A stretch of DNA of 64,000 nucleotides from JANPBY01 sp963805505. GTDB lineage: Bacteria; Actinomycetota; Actinomycetes; DATJPE01. The first letter of the stretch is position 1; each line of letters begins with the position of its first letter. This document shows, in pieces, positions 46,019 to 54,154 of the stretch. Position numbers and translations under genes: made by a program. The stretch covers positions 440,279 through 504,278 of the forward strand of contig CAWDUP010000004.1 of the NCBI GenBank assembly GCA_963805505.1, read 5' to 3'. The notes below the pieces were generated by a model, which saw only the letters and a program-made list of their open reading frames with translations, had not been told where the DNA came from and ran no database searches.

Positions 46019-46983
46019 CGGGTCGCCTGGTCCTTCCGCAGCTGAATGATGTTGTAGACCACGAGCGGGACGACACCGATGAACAGCACCACCGCGAGCG
46101 CACTACCTCGTCCGTAGTTGAACGAGACGAAGGACTGCGAGTACATCTCGTTCGCCACGATCTGGGTCCCGAAGTTGCCGTTGGTCATGACTCGGACGAT
46201 GTCGAAGACCTTCAGCACCGCGATCATGATCGTGGTGAGCACCACAACCAAGGTTCCGCGGATCATCGGCACGGTGACGTAGCCGAAGAGCTTCCGGCCA
46301 GCGGCGCCGTCGATCATGGCCGCCTCGATGACATCCATGGGGATCGCCTTGATGGCCGCTGAGAGCACGACCATCGCGAACCCCACCTGGATCCAGATCA
46401 TGATGACCATGAGCAGGAAGTTGTTCCATGGCTTCCAGAGCAGCCAGTTCGGCGGGTTGCTTATCCCGATCCAATGACAAAGCTGGCTCAACAGGCCGAC
46501 CTGCGTCTGGTCTGGAGCTCGGTATTCATACACCAGGCCCCAGATGATGCTGGCGCCCACGAACGAGATGGCCATCGGCATGAAGATGAGGGACTTGGGG
46601 ATCGACTCGCGGCGCATTCGGTCGAGGAGCAGGGCGAGAGTGAGACCGAGCGCAGTGGACGCGATGGGGGCGATGACGATCCACATCACGGTGTTGATCA
46701 GGAAGGTGCGGTTGTCAGGTGTGGTGAAGATCCAGTCGTAGTTGGCGAGGCCTACCCACTTCTTGGACGATTCGTTCTTGAAGCTGTAGATCGTCGTGAG
46801 GATTGCGGGGATCACCAGCCCGACGAGAAGCAGGACCGCCGCCGGTCCGAGGAAGACCACCCGAGCCAGTCCGCTCTGCAACCGGCCGCGGGCTCTGCCT
46901 GCCACGTAGAAGACGATCAGCAGGACACCGAAAAAGGCCGATAGGACTATGAGGGCGTAGCTGAACTTCTGAAAGGTGACCAA
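46015..46983 (-). CDS. Sugar ABC transporter permease (MalF/AglF type)
   Basis: This 322-residue permease has the EAA loop AIPMDVIEAAMIDGAAGRKLFGYVTVPMIRGT and the AglF-like stretch FMPMAISFVGASIIWGLVYEYRAP. The frame starts at TTG 46983, supported by AGGAGG 9 bases upstream. No better start lies before the first helix. It is separated from the binding-protein gene by a strong hairpin. Confidence 0.9.
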   Translation of the reverse strand: MVTFQKFSYALIVLSAFFGVLLIVFYVAGRARGRLQSGLARVVFLGPAAVLLLVGLVIPAILTTIYSFKNESSKKWVGLANYDWIFTTPDNRTFLINTVMWIVIAPIASTALGLTLALLLDRMRRESIPKSLIFMPMAISFVGASIIWGLVYEYRAPDQTQVGLLSQLCHWIGISNPPNWLLWKPWNNFLLMVIMIWIQVGFAMVVLSAAIKAIPMDVIEAAMIDGAAGRKLFGYVTVPMIRGTLVVVLTTIMIAVLKVFDIVRVMTNGNFGTQIVANEMYSQSFVSFNYGRGSALAVVLFIGVVPLVVYNIIQLRKDQATR

Positions 46984-47034
46984 CGCCGACTACCTCCTCG
47001 ACGGCCGACAACAAGTCAGCCCGTGAATGTGGAA

Positions 47035-47079
47035 CGGCCGGAGCCTGAGGATGTGTCTACTCCCCTCAGGCTCCGGCCG
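47035..47079 (-). terminator. Intercistronic hairpin after the sugar-binding protein gene
   Basis: A perfect 16-base stem, CGGCCGGAGCCTGAGG with its complement at 47064-47079, encloses a 13-base loop. It lies between the binding-protein stop and the first permease start. No T-run. It probably gives differential expression of binding protein over permeases, like the hairpin after pstS. Confidence 0.82.
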
Positions 47080-47140
47080 CACGCAAATCCGTCAGACCGG
47101 TGGTCGGTTTCGAGGATTCATTCTCGGAACCGACTCAGGA

Positions 47141-48511
47141 TCAGGACGGCCAGGCCGCATCGATGGCCTGCAGGACGGCCTGCGTCGGCTTGTCCTCCGC
47201 GAACCATGCGGTCATCTGGGTCCACTCCGCACCAGCACCTACCGCCGCCGGCATGAGGTCGGAGGCGTCGAAGCGGAACGTGGCTGTCGCATCGGTCAGG
47301 TACTTGGCCGACAGGACGGGAATGGGCTGGTCGCCGTAGGCGGTGATCGGGACTCCGCTGTTCGCAGACACCCAGCCCTCGCCCTGCTCGACCTTCGACG
47401 TTGCCCACTCGGCCGAGGCCAGGTAGGTCTGCACCGATTGCACCTCGGGACGGTCGGCGAACGCCGTGACGAACTCGCCGCCGCCAACGACCGGGGTCGT
47501 GACGTCGGAGCTCTGGGCCGGGAGGTAGAACGCGAAGACGTCGCCGTCCTCGGTCACCTTCACGTCCTTCTTGAACGAGGCCCACTGGGCGCCGTAGAAG
47601 GAGGCCTGCTGCAACATGCCGCACTTGGCCGACAGGATCGGCTTACCCGCATCCTGGAAGGCCGTCGTGGCGATGGTCTGCACGTTGCCGAAGCCGCCGT
47701 TGACGTACTGCGGGTTCTTCATCCAACCCGCGACGACGTCCATCGCCTCGGTGATCTGCGGGGAGTCGAACAAGACGGTGTGCGCGACCCACTGGTCGTA
47801 CACGTCGCCACCGAACTTCCCGAGGACAACCTGCTCCAGCCAGTCGGTGGCCGGCCAGCCGGTGGCTCCACCGGACTCGATGCCACCACACCACGGAGTG
47901 ATGCCGTCACTCACCATCTGGTCGGAGAGCGCCATCATCTCGTCCCACGTGGTGGGAACGGTGTAGCCCTTCTCCGCAAAGACCTTCGGTGAGTACCAGA
48001 CGAAGGACTTCATGTTCGAGCTCAGGGGTGCGGCATAGAACGTGCCGTCCACCGTGCCGTACGTCTTCCAGGCCGGGTTCCAGTACTGGTCGACGTTGTC
48101 TATAACGCTTTGCGGGGGTTCAACCGGACCGCCCTGCTGGACCAGCTTTTGCAGCAGACCCGGCTGAGGGATGAACGCGATGTCGGGCGCGTTCCCACCC
48201 GCGATGCGGGTCGGAAGCTGAGCCTCGAACTGGTCGCTGCCCTCATAAACGATGTCGATCCCCGTGCAGTCCTCGAATTCCTTCCAGGAAGCCTCGTAGC
48301 GCTGCTGCTCGGGCGGGAGGATCGAGGTGAAGATCTTCACCTTCGTGCCCGGGTGACTTCCGTAGGTTGCGTAGGCTTCGCAGCCAGGGGGCATGGACGC
48401 AGCAGCGGCGTCACCGCCACCCGAGCTCCCACCGCAGGCCGCGAGGGTCAGCAGGGCAGCCGCTGCACTCCCGACCAGGGCGCCGAAGCGCCGCTTTGAT
48501 CTCAAGGTCAT
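47141..48511 (-). CDS. Extracellular sugar-binding lipoprotein of the ABC importer
   Basis: The 456-residue lipoprotein has signal MTLRSKRRFGALVGSAAAALLTLAAC, with the lipobox LAAC then a Gly/Ser linker. The body has family 1 solute-binding features (FTSILPPEQQRYEASWKEF, SGGATGWPATDWLEQVVL), in the style of AglE/alpha-glucoside and cellobiose binding proteins. ATG 48511 follows GAGGGAGACAAC. It is the first gene of the importer operon. An AGCGCT operator lies about 150 bases upstream. Substrate is likely a glucose-containing oligosaccharide, inferred from the linked beta-glucosidase. Confidence 0.9.
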   Translation of the reverse strand: MTLRSKRRFGALVGSAAAALLTLAACGGSSGGGDAAAASMPPGCEAYATYGSHPGTKVKIFTSILPPEQQRYEASWKEFEDCTGIDIVYEGSDQFEAQLPTRIAGGNAPDIAFIPQPGLLQKLVQQGGPVEPPQSVIDNVDQYWNPAWKTYGTVDGTFYAAPLSSNMKSFVWYSPKVFAEKGYTVPTTWDEMMALSDQMVSDGITPWCGGIESGGATGWPATDWLEQVVLGKFGGDVYDQWVAHTVLFDSPQITEAMDVVAGWMKNPQYVNGGFGNVQTIATTAFQDAGKPILSAKCGMLQQASFYGAQWASFKKDVKVTEDGDVFAFYLPAQSSDVTTPVVGGGEFVTAFADRPEVQSVQTYLASAEWATSKVEQGEGWVSANSGVPITAYGDQPIPVLSAKYLTDATATFRFDASDLMPAAVGAGAEWTQMTAWFAEDKPTQAVLQAIDAAWPS

Positions 48512-48663
48512 GTTGTCTCCCTCTTGAAGGTGCCCGGCTCCATCATGGGCGGACAGTGGAGCGGTCGTGCTCTCTCCTCTTGGAACCTAGTGCTCACCTG
48601 GGCCTGGCGCACGCTGAGCGAGCAAGGAAGGAGTCACGGTTTGGTCTCGGTCGTGGAACGCTC

Positions 48664-48677
48664 TGAGAGCGCTTCCA
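48664..48677 (-). promoter_or_regulatory. LacI-type operator before the sugar importer operon
   Basis: TGAGAGCGCTTCCA matches the CebR-type palindrome TGRRAGCGCTYYCA at the symmetric positions and shares its core with the operator at 43870. It lies upstream of the binding-protein gene in the divergent intergenic region. Confidence 0.72.
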
Positions 48678-48750
48678 CAGATGCTGGCCGCGATCCTGCC
48701 CTCAGCCCGTGGCCGGAGGGGATCCAAACCAATGCCTCTACGCTGCACGC

Positions 48751-50055
48751 ATGGACGCCGCCGGCCGACCGTCGCCTGCGGGCGATCGATCTGCACCGGC
48801 CCTCCAAATCACCGGGTCACCGGACGAGCCCGAGCTCGTCTTTCTCCCGTGGGACACGGCCTTGGCGGAATGGCCGGCGGAGTCACTCGTCGCGCTCCCC
48901 CGAGGGATCTCCCGGCACGTCGTCCGCTTCGTACGCATCAACGGGCAGGTCTTCGCTATCAAAGAGGTGCCCGTCCGGTTGGCCGAGCACGAGTACGGGA
49001 TGCTGCGGCGCCTCGACCGGCTGGACGTGCCTTGTGTGGAGTCAGTCGGAGTAGTCACCGGGCGGGCAGGCGCCGACGGTGAGGCGTTGGAGGCAGCGCT
49101 GATCACCAAACACCTGCAGTTCTCTTTGCCCTATCGCGCGCTGTTCTCTCAGACTCTGCGGCCGGACACCGCAAACCGATTGCTGGATGCCCAGTCTTTG
49201 TTGCTGGTGCGCCTGCACCTGGCTGGGTTCCAGTGGCGCGACTGTTCACTGTCCAACACCCTTTTCCGGCGCGACGCCGGAGCTTTCGCCGCCTATCTCG
49301 TCGATGCGGAGACCGGCGAGCTCCATGACACGCTCAGTGACGGCCAGCGCGAAGAGGACCTCGAGATCGCCCGGATCAACATCTTCGGCGAGCTCCTCGA
49401 CCTCGAAGCCGGCGGCATGCTCGAGGCAGGTGTTGACGCCCAGGACACAGCCGAGGCAGTGATCCGCCGCTACCGCAGGCTCTGGGCCGAACTGAGCGAG
49501 GCGCTCGTGGTCGAGCCGGGGGAGCGCTACAAGGTGGACGAAAAGATCCGGCGGCTCAACGAGCTCGGCTTCGACGTGGGTGAGCTCCAGATCAGAACGG
49601 CGGCTGACGGCGGCCACGTCCGGGTCCGGCCGAAGGTCGTCGATGCCGGCCATCACAGCCGCCGGCTGCTGCGGCTGACCGGGCTCGACGTCCAGGAGAA
49701 CCAAGCGCGCCGACTCCTGAACGACCTCGATTCCTACCGTTCGCACCTCGGGCTGCCACCGGAGGACGAGGAGTTCGTCGCGCACCGGTGGGTCGATGAG
49801 ATCTTCCAGCCGGTCGTGCGTTCCGTGCCTCGCGAACTGCGCGGCAAGCTCGAGCCGGCCGAGATCTTCCACGAGGTGCTTGAGCATCGCTGGTTCATGT
49901 CTGAGCGATCGGGAGGCGACATCGGCACCCTGGCGGCGGCCAACGACTACGTGTCCAGCGTGCTGGCGCACCGGCCAGATGAGCTGGCTGTTCTGGGTAA
50001 GCGGCTGGGCACCCCGAGTGACCGGACGGAGTCGATTCCTCCGGTGCTCGACTGA
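48751..50055 (+). CDS. DUF4032 protein with kinase-like fold
   Basis: This 434-residue DUF4032 protein shows LPRGISRHVVRFVRINGQVFAIKE and LVRLHLAGFQWRDCSLSNTLFR, reminiscent of a protein-kinase or aminoglycoside phosphotransferase catalytic loop (H-x-x-x-x-x-R-D-x-S-x-x-N). The C-terminal half is DUF4032 proper (DEEFVAHRWVDEIFQPVV). Start ATG 48751 is preceded by TACGCT 6 bases away and no Shine-Dalgarno, so it may be leaderless. Conserved in actinobacteria. Substrate unknown. Confidence 0.82.
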   Translation: MDAAGRPSPAGDRSAPALQITGSPDEPELVFLPWDTALAEWPAESLVALPRGISRHVVRFVRINGQVFAIKEVPVRLAEHEYGMLRRLDRLDVPCVESVGVVTGRAGADGEALEAALITKHLQFSLPYRALFSQTLRPDTANRLLDAQSLLLVRLHLAGFQWRDCSLSNTLFRRDAGAFAAYLVDAETGELHDTLSDGQREEDLEIARINIFGELLDLEAGGMLEAGVDAQDTAEAVIRRYRRLWAELSEALVVEPGERYKVDEKIRRLNELGFDVGELQIRTAADGGHVRVRPKVVDAGHHSRRLLRLTGLDVQENQARRLLNDLDSYRSHLGLPPEDEEFVAHRWVDEIFQPVVRSVPRELRGKLEPAEIFHEVLEHRWFMSERSGGDIGTLAAANDYVSSVLAHRPDELAVLGKRLGTPSDRTESIPPVLD

Positions 50056-50085
50056 CCTGCACCAAGCCAACCCAAGGGGAGCCAC

Positions 50086-50121
50086 ATGAGACGTTGCGCC
50101 GGACGGGCCGTAGCCCTGTGA
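50086..50121 (+). CDS. Possible 11-codon leader ORF before the PfkB kinase
   Basis: ATG 50086 follows AGGGGAGCCAC and reads 11 codons to TGA 50119-50121, overlapping the kinase start as GTGA. It has the best ribosome site in the area. It could provide translational coupling, or the true kinase start with a missing base. No function is implied for the peptide. Confidence 0.3.
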   Translation: MRRCAGRAVAL

Positions 50122-51074
50122 TCACGGTGTGCGGCGAGATGGTCGCGGACCTGGTCGCCCAAGACGACGGTGACTATCGCGCCTTTCCGGGCGGCTCCCC
50201 CGCCAACGTTGCAGTCGCCCTCGCTCGGCTCGGCGAGGAGACCAGCTTTGCCGGCCGGCTCGGGGCGGATGTCTTCGGTCGAAACATGCGGTCTCACCTG
50301 GTGAGCAATGGTGTCGACCCATGCCACCTGGTGGAGGCCACCGAGCCGTCGACCCTCGCCGTGGTGTCCTTCGACGGCGAGCGGCGGGCGACGTACGACT
50401 TCTGGACCGAAGGGACCGCGGACTGGCAGTGGAACACCGCGGATCTCTCCGTCCATCCCGACCACGGGGTGGTGGCTTTCCATACTGGCTCTCTCGCGTC
50501 CTGGACCCGCCCCGGCGACGGAGCGCTGCTGAACCTGTTCGCTCGCGTCCGACAGAGCGGGACATGCACGCTGTCCTACGATCCAAATGTCCGACCAAGG
50601 CTGCTCGGAGATGTCGACTCGGCGCGCGTCCGCATCGAGTCCATGGTGGCCCTCTCCCATGTGGTCAAGGTGAGCGACGAGGATCTCGAGTGGTTGTTCC
50701 CCGGTGAGGACGCTGCCGAGCTGGCCCGCCGGTGGGTCAGCGTCGGCCCGGACCTTGTGGTGGTCACGGGTGGTGCGCGAGGAGCGCTGGCGGCCCGTCG
50801 CGATCTCGACGACCTGCTGTACGCGACGAGTCCCGCAGTCAGCCTGGCTGACACGATCGGGGCCGGTGACACGTTCATGGCGGCGCTGCTGCATGCCCTC
50901 GCACGCGTGGGTGGGCTGGGTCCTGATCCCGCGAACCGGCTTTCCGCGATCGACCAGTCAGCCATGGGCGAGATTCTCCATACCGCCGCAGCCGCCGCAG
51001 CGATCACCTGCACCCGGCGCGGGTGCGATCCACCGACACTCGCCGAACTCGCGGCGTTCAGATCGTCATCGTGA
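50118..51074 (+). CDS. PfkB-family carbohydrate kinase
   Basis: The 318-residue ribokinase-like protein has the N-terminal GG signature FPGGSPANVAVALARLGEE and the C-terminal catalytic motif DTIGAGDTFMAALLHAL, whose Asp is the base. A fructokinase-like function is likely. GTG 50118 overlaps the TGA of an 11-codon mini-ORF that starts at ATG 50086 behind AGGGGAG, so initiation may be coupled to it. TTG 50094 would add 8 residues. It is next to, and co-directional with, the DUF4032 gene. Confidence 0.85.
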   Translation: MITVCGEMVADLVAQDDGDYRAFPGGSPANVAVALARLGEETSFAGRLGADVFGRNMRSHLVSNGVDPCHLVEATEPSTLAVVSFDGERRATYDFWTEGTADWQWNTADLSVHPDHGVVAFHTGSLASWTRPGDGALLNLFARVRQSGTCTLSYDPNVRPRLLGDVDSARVRIESMVALSHVVKVSDEDLEWLFPGEDAAELARRWVSVGPDLVVVTGGARGALAARRDLDDLLYATSPAVSLADTIGAGDTFMAALLHALARVGGLGPDPANRLSAIDQSAMGEILHTAAAAAAITCTRRGCDPPTLAELAAFRSSS

Positions 51075-51136
51075 GATGTTCCGGCGATAGAGCGTCGTCG
51101 CATCGGCGCTGTAATGGCGGATCCGCTGGGGTCGCT

Positions 51137-51943
51137 TCAGCGCAAGTAGCTGGCTCCATTGAAATCGACAACCGCGCCGGAGACCCACTCGGCGCCAGGA
51201 TCCGCAAGCGCGAGAACGGCACCAGCGACCTCCTCGGCGGTCGCGACCCGTTGGAAGGGGCTCTGCGCACGAATCGCGTCCCCGTCGCGGGAGTCAAGCA
51301 AGGACGCCGCCATGTCGGTGGCTATGAAGCCGGGTGCCAACGACACGACTGAGATGCCTTGCGGGGCAAGGGCTACGGCCATCGACTGGCCGAATGCGTG
51401 CAGGCCAGCCTTGCTCGCACCGTACGCAGGCACGACAGGCTCCCCCCGATAGGCACCGCGCGATCCGATGTTGACGATCCGACCCCGTGGTAGGCCGTCG
51501 GCGGGCGGCTCATCGATCATGTGCCGGGCGATGCACCAGGTGAGGTTGGCCGGTCCCAGCAGGTTCGTCGCAAGCGTTGTCTGCCAGGCACTGACCCAGG
51601 CGTCGTAGTCCACATCGATCAGAGAGTGAGCGCCCCGTCTAGAACCCCCAACCTCGCTCGGATCGAGGAACAGAGCCGCGTTGTTGACCAACACGTCGAT
51701 GCGCCCCAGCGCATCCACTGCCTGCTCCGCAAGCGCTCGGACTTGCCCCGGGTCGGATAGGTCGGCCCGGATAAGCGCGTGCCCATCACCCGCGAGGCCG
51801 GTCAGGACATCGCCGGCGGCGCCATCTGACTCCCTGTAGTGAACGACGACGCGATCGCCGTGTGCCGCAAAGGCGCGAGCCGTTGCTGCACCGACTCCCC
51901 GTGAGGATCCGGTGACCAGGACGCCGCGGCCGACAGATGACAT
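51137..51943 (-). CDS. SDR-family oxidoreductase (3-ketoacyl-ACP reductase-like)
   Basis: This 268-residue classical short-chain dehydrogenase has the cofactor motif TGSSRGVG, the NNAA motif in VLVNNAALF, catalytic Ser in NIGSRGA and YxxxK in YGASK. The C-terminal IATDMAASL and GAEWVSGAVVDFNG complete the fold. It reduces or oxidises a keto/hydroxy substrate with NAD(P)(H), and the substrate is not identifiable. It converges on the PfkB kinase and is divergent from the ABM-like gene. Confidence 0.88.
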   Translation of the reverse strand: MSSVGRGVLVTGSSRGVGAATARAFAAHGDRVVVHYRESDGAAGDVLTGLAGDGHALIRADLSDPGQVRALAEQAVDALGRIDVLVNNAALFLDPSEVGGSRRGAHSLIDVDYDAWVSAWQTTLATNLLGPANLTWCIARHMIDEPPADGLPRGRIVNIGSRGAYRGEPVVPAYGASKAGLHAFGQSMAVALAPQGISVVSLAPGFIATDMAASLLDSRDGDAIRAQSPFQRVATAEEVAGAVLALADPGAEWVSGAVVDFNGASYLR

Positions 51944-52165
51944 GCCCGCACCCTAGACGCGGCAACGCAGATCCCGCCGATGAAGCGGGGACCTCTCCGC
52001 CAGGGCTGCGCCCTAGGCCCAGAGACCCACCAGGGGCGGCAGGAAAGCGTGAACCGCTCAGAAATCGACCCGGTGCCCTAGCGGTCGCCGGGAACGCGGA
52101 GCATGCTGGATCCACGGGGGACGCCCCCCGAGATTCCTGGGGTGGACAACTGCGAGGGAGTCGCG

Positions 52166-52756
52166 ATGTTCGCACAGATCATTCAAGGGAAAGTCCGCGA
52201 CGCTGACCTGCTCGAGAAGCAGATGGACCAGTGGCGCAAAGAGATCAAACCCGGAGCCGCCGGTTTCCTGGGTAGCACCGCTGGCGTCACGCCCGACGGC
52301 GAGGCGATAGTCATCGCCCGCTTCGAGTCCGCGGAGGATGCGCGCACCAACAGTCAGCGGCCAGAGCAGAGTTCCTGGTGGGCAGAAACTGCCCCGGCCT
52401 TCGAGGGCGAAGTCACGTTCCGCGACTGCGACGAGGTCGACTTGATGTTTGACGGCGGCTCGGAGATGGCGGGATTCGTGCAGGTCATGCAAGGGCGTGC
52501 CGTGGATCCCGAAGCCATGCGAGCCGCAGGCACGGCGATGGAGGCTGACCTCAGGCAACAGCGCTCCGACATCCTCGGCGGACTCGTCGCGTGGCATGGC
52601 GACCGCGAGTTCACCCAGGTCGTCTACTTCACCTCCGAGGACGATGCGCGCAAGGGAGAGGCCACGATGCAGGATGACTCGTCGTCCGCCGACTGGGAGT
52701 CGATGATCGACGGCCCGATGACGTTCATCGACCTTCGGGAGCCGATCTACGACTAG
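52166..52756 (+). CDS. Tandem ABM-like (dimeric alpha-beta barrel) protein
   Basis: The protein (196 residues) is built of two repeats: MFAQIIQGKVRDADLLEKQM...TPDGEAIVIARFESAEDA and MAGFVQVMQGRAVDPEAM...HGDREFTQVVYFTSEDDA. Each is like an antibiotic-biosynthesis-monooxygenase/dimeric barrel unit. GAGGGAG lies 5 bases before ATG 52166, so the longer frame is rejected. No catalytic residues are evident. Such proteins are often uncharacterised. Confidence 0.75.
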   Translation: MFAQIIQGKVRDADLLEKQMDQWRKEIKPGAAGFLGSTAGVTPDGEAIVIARFESAEDARTNSQRPEQSSWWAETAPAFEGEVTFRDCDEVDLMFDGGSEMAGFVQVMQGRAVDPEAMRAAGTAMEADLRQQRSDILGGLVAWHGDREFTQVVYFTSEDDARKGEATMQDDSSSADWESMIDGPMTFIDLREPIYD

Positions 52757-52780
52757 CCGCGAGCACCGGCGGCCGGCGGT

Positions 52781-53302
52781 TCAGATCCACCCGAGCCAAG
52801 AGCAGATCGCGGTGGCTGTTTCTCGTACCGACCGGTCGCCGGGAAGCACGAGATCCTCGAGGCCAACACCTCGACTGGAGGCCAACCACTCACGAGCGAC
52901 CCGCAAGTCGTCCTCACGCCGTTCTGCGGTGGGGTCCGTGGAGAGCCGTCGCGTCACGATGTCCTCGGCGACATCGAGTCGAACGACCCGCATGGGGGCC
53001 GGCACAGCATCGCGAAGCGCGTGCAGGTGAACCTGGTCGGGGACGGCCCAGGCCAGGACCAATCGGATGACCCCCTCGTCCAGAAAGGCAGTACATATCT
53101 TCGTGACATTGCCCAGCACGACTCTCTGGTGGTCGGAGCTGCCGCCGCCGGCGTCAAACCAGCCCAGCCAGTCGACGTCCACCAGCCCATAGAACTGCCC
53201 GCGACCGCCGAGCAGCGCACCGATGTCCGCGGCCACGGTGCTCTTCCCGGCGCCATAGCATCCGGTGATCAGGACTGCCTCCTCGGCACGGGAACCGCTC
53301 AT
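52781..53302 (-). CDS. P-loop AAA/kinase-like protein
   Basis: The 173-residue single-domain protein has Walker A ITGCYGAGKSTVAADIG near residue 13 and the later LDVAEDIVTRRLSTDPTAERR lid-like arginine segment. This is the layout of small nucleotide or sugar kinases. ATG 53302 (MSGSRAEE) is the likely start, and 53311 adds three residues. It lies after the damaged unknown gene and marR on the same strand. Substrate unknown. Confidence 0.78.
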   Translation of the reverse strand: MSGSRAEEAVLITGCYGAGKSTVAADIGALLGGRGQFYGLVDVDWLGWFDAGGGSSDHQRVVLGNVTKICTAFLDEGVIRLVLAWAVPDQVHLHALRDAVPAPMRVVRLDVAEDIVTRRLSTDPTAERREDDLRVAREWLASSRGVGLEDLVLPGDRSVRETATAICSWLGWI

Positions 53303-53311
53303 CCCTCGCAC

Positions 53312-53647
53312 CTAGAGCCCCAGCAGCCATCGCGTTGAACGTTTCCGAGTCACTCGAGAAGGCCGCGAACGCTTCCACGTCCGGGGAGGGATCGTAGATC
53401 GTGATCCCCTTCTCGCGGACCACGTAGCCATGGACGGAGACCTGCTCCGGCCGGGTTCCGCAATGAGGGTGTCGTAGGCGGGGAGCAGCACGGCGGGGTC
53501 ACAGTCGAAGTCGTAGCGGCCGAGGAACGCGCGGAGTCCATCCTTCGAGGGGTCAGCGGGCGAGGCACGGCGTCCAACCGGACGCCGCCAGATTGCCGGT
53601 CGGGACCGATGCTCGTCGTGCGACTTCCAATCCTCCGGCGGCGTCAC
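53312..53647 (-). pseudogene. Frameshifted gene of unknown function
   Basis: GTG 53647 overlaps the marR stop (GTGA) and opens a frame containing LRAFLGRYDFDCDPAVLLPAYDTLIAEPG. At about 53462 the sense jumps to another frame, PEQVSVHGYVVREKGITIYDPSPDVEAFAAFSSDSETFNAMAAG (53460 to about 53330). One missing base in CCCGGCCGG would join the two. That second frame then runs into the kinase gene, so a second indel near the end is possible. I do not recognise the protein. Confidence 0.5.
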
Positions 53648-54132
53648 TCTCGGAAGCCAGCCAGTAAGGCAGTCTGCTTCGCTGTGATCGCAACTGAAGC
53701 TTGGAGGTAGCGGACGAGGAATCGAAGCTCGGCCGTGGTCAGCGAACGGTGCAACTCGTCGAATGCCGCACCGATGTCCTGGTAAGGGTTGTCGCGGCTT
53801 TCGAGGCCGCTCACATCTGCTTCGACCACAACTCGCCGGCGATCACGGTCGTCGCTGGTACGCCGCGCGAGACCGAGGGAGGAGAGGCGGTCGATCACGC
53901 CCGTGACGGCACCGGAGGTGACGGACAGCTTCTGTGCGAGCTGGCCGGCGGTTTGGGGCCCGTCGCGTAGCACGATGCTCAAGGCGCGCATGTCGGTGAC
54001 GCTGAGTCCGAAGAACGACGCCGCCGTGTGTTGGAACTGCGCTGTCTGGGTGGCGTTTGCCTCTCCAAGCAGCCGCAGCTCGTTGACCAACGCGTCGCGT
54101 GCACCCACCCGGACATCTTGGCACATGAACAT
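53644..54132 (-). CDS. MarR-family transcriptional regulator
   Basis: The 162-residue winged-helix protein has the DNA-binding core SVTDMRALSIVLRDGPQTAGQLAQKLSVTSGAVTGVIDRL and wing TSDDRDRRRVVVEA. ATG 54132 (or 54126) lies inside an ATCTTAG-TTG-CTAAGAT palindrome shared with the promoter of the divergent hydrolase, so both genes are probably repressed by this protein. Last codons overlap the next gene (GTGA). Confidence 0.9.
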   Translation of the reverse strand: MFMCQDVRVGARDALVNELRLLGEANATQTAQFQHTAASFFGLSVTDMRALSIVLRDGPQTAGQLAQKLSVTSGAVTGVIDRLSSLGLARRTSDDRDRRRVVVEADVSGLESRDNPYQDIGAAFDELHRSLTTAELRFLVRYLQASVAITAKQTALLAGFRE

Positions 54133-54147
54133 CTTAGTTGCTAAGAT
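54118..54147 (+). promoter_or_regulatory. Leaderless hydrolase promoter overlapped by a MarR-type palindrome
   Basis: TTGGCA (54118-54123) and TAAGAT (54142-54147) are separated by 18 bases, and the -10 ends 7 bases before ATG 54155, so the message should be leaderless. The inverted repeat ATCTTAG-TTG-CTAAGAT (54131-54147) covers the -10, and its complement gives TATCTT for the divergent marR promoter. Confidence 0.75.
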
Positions 54148-54154
54148 AATTGTC

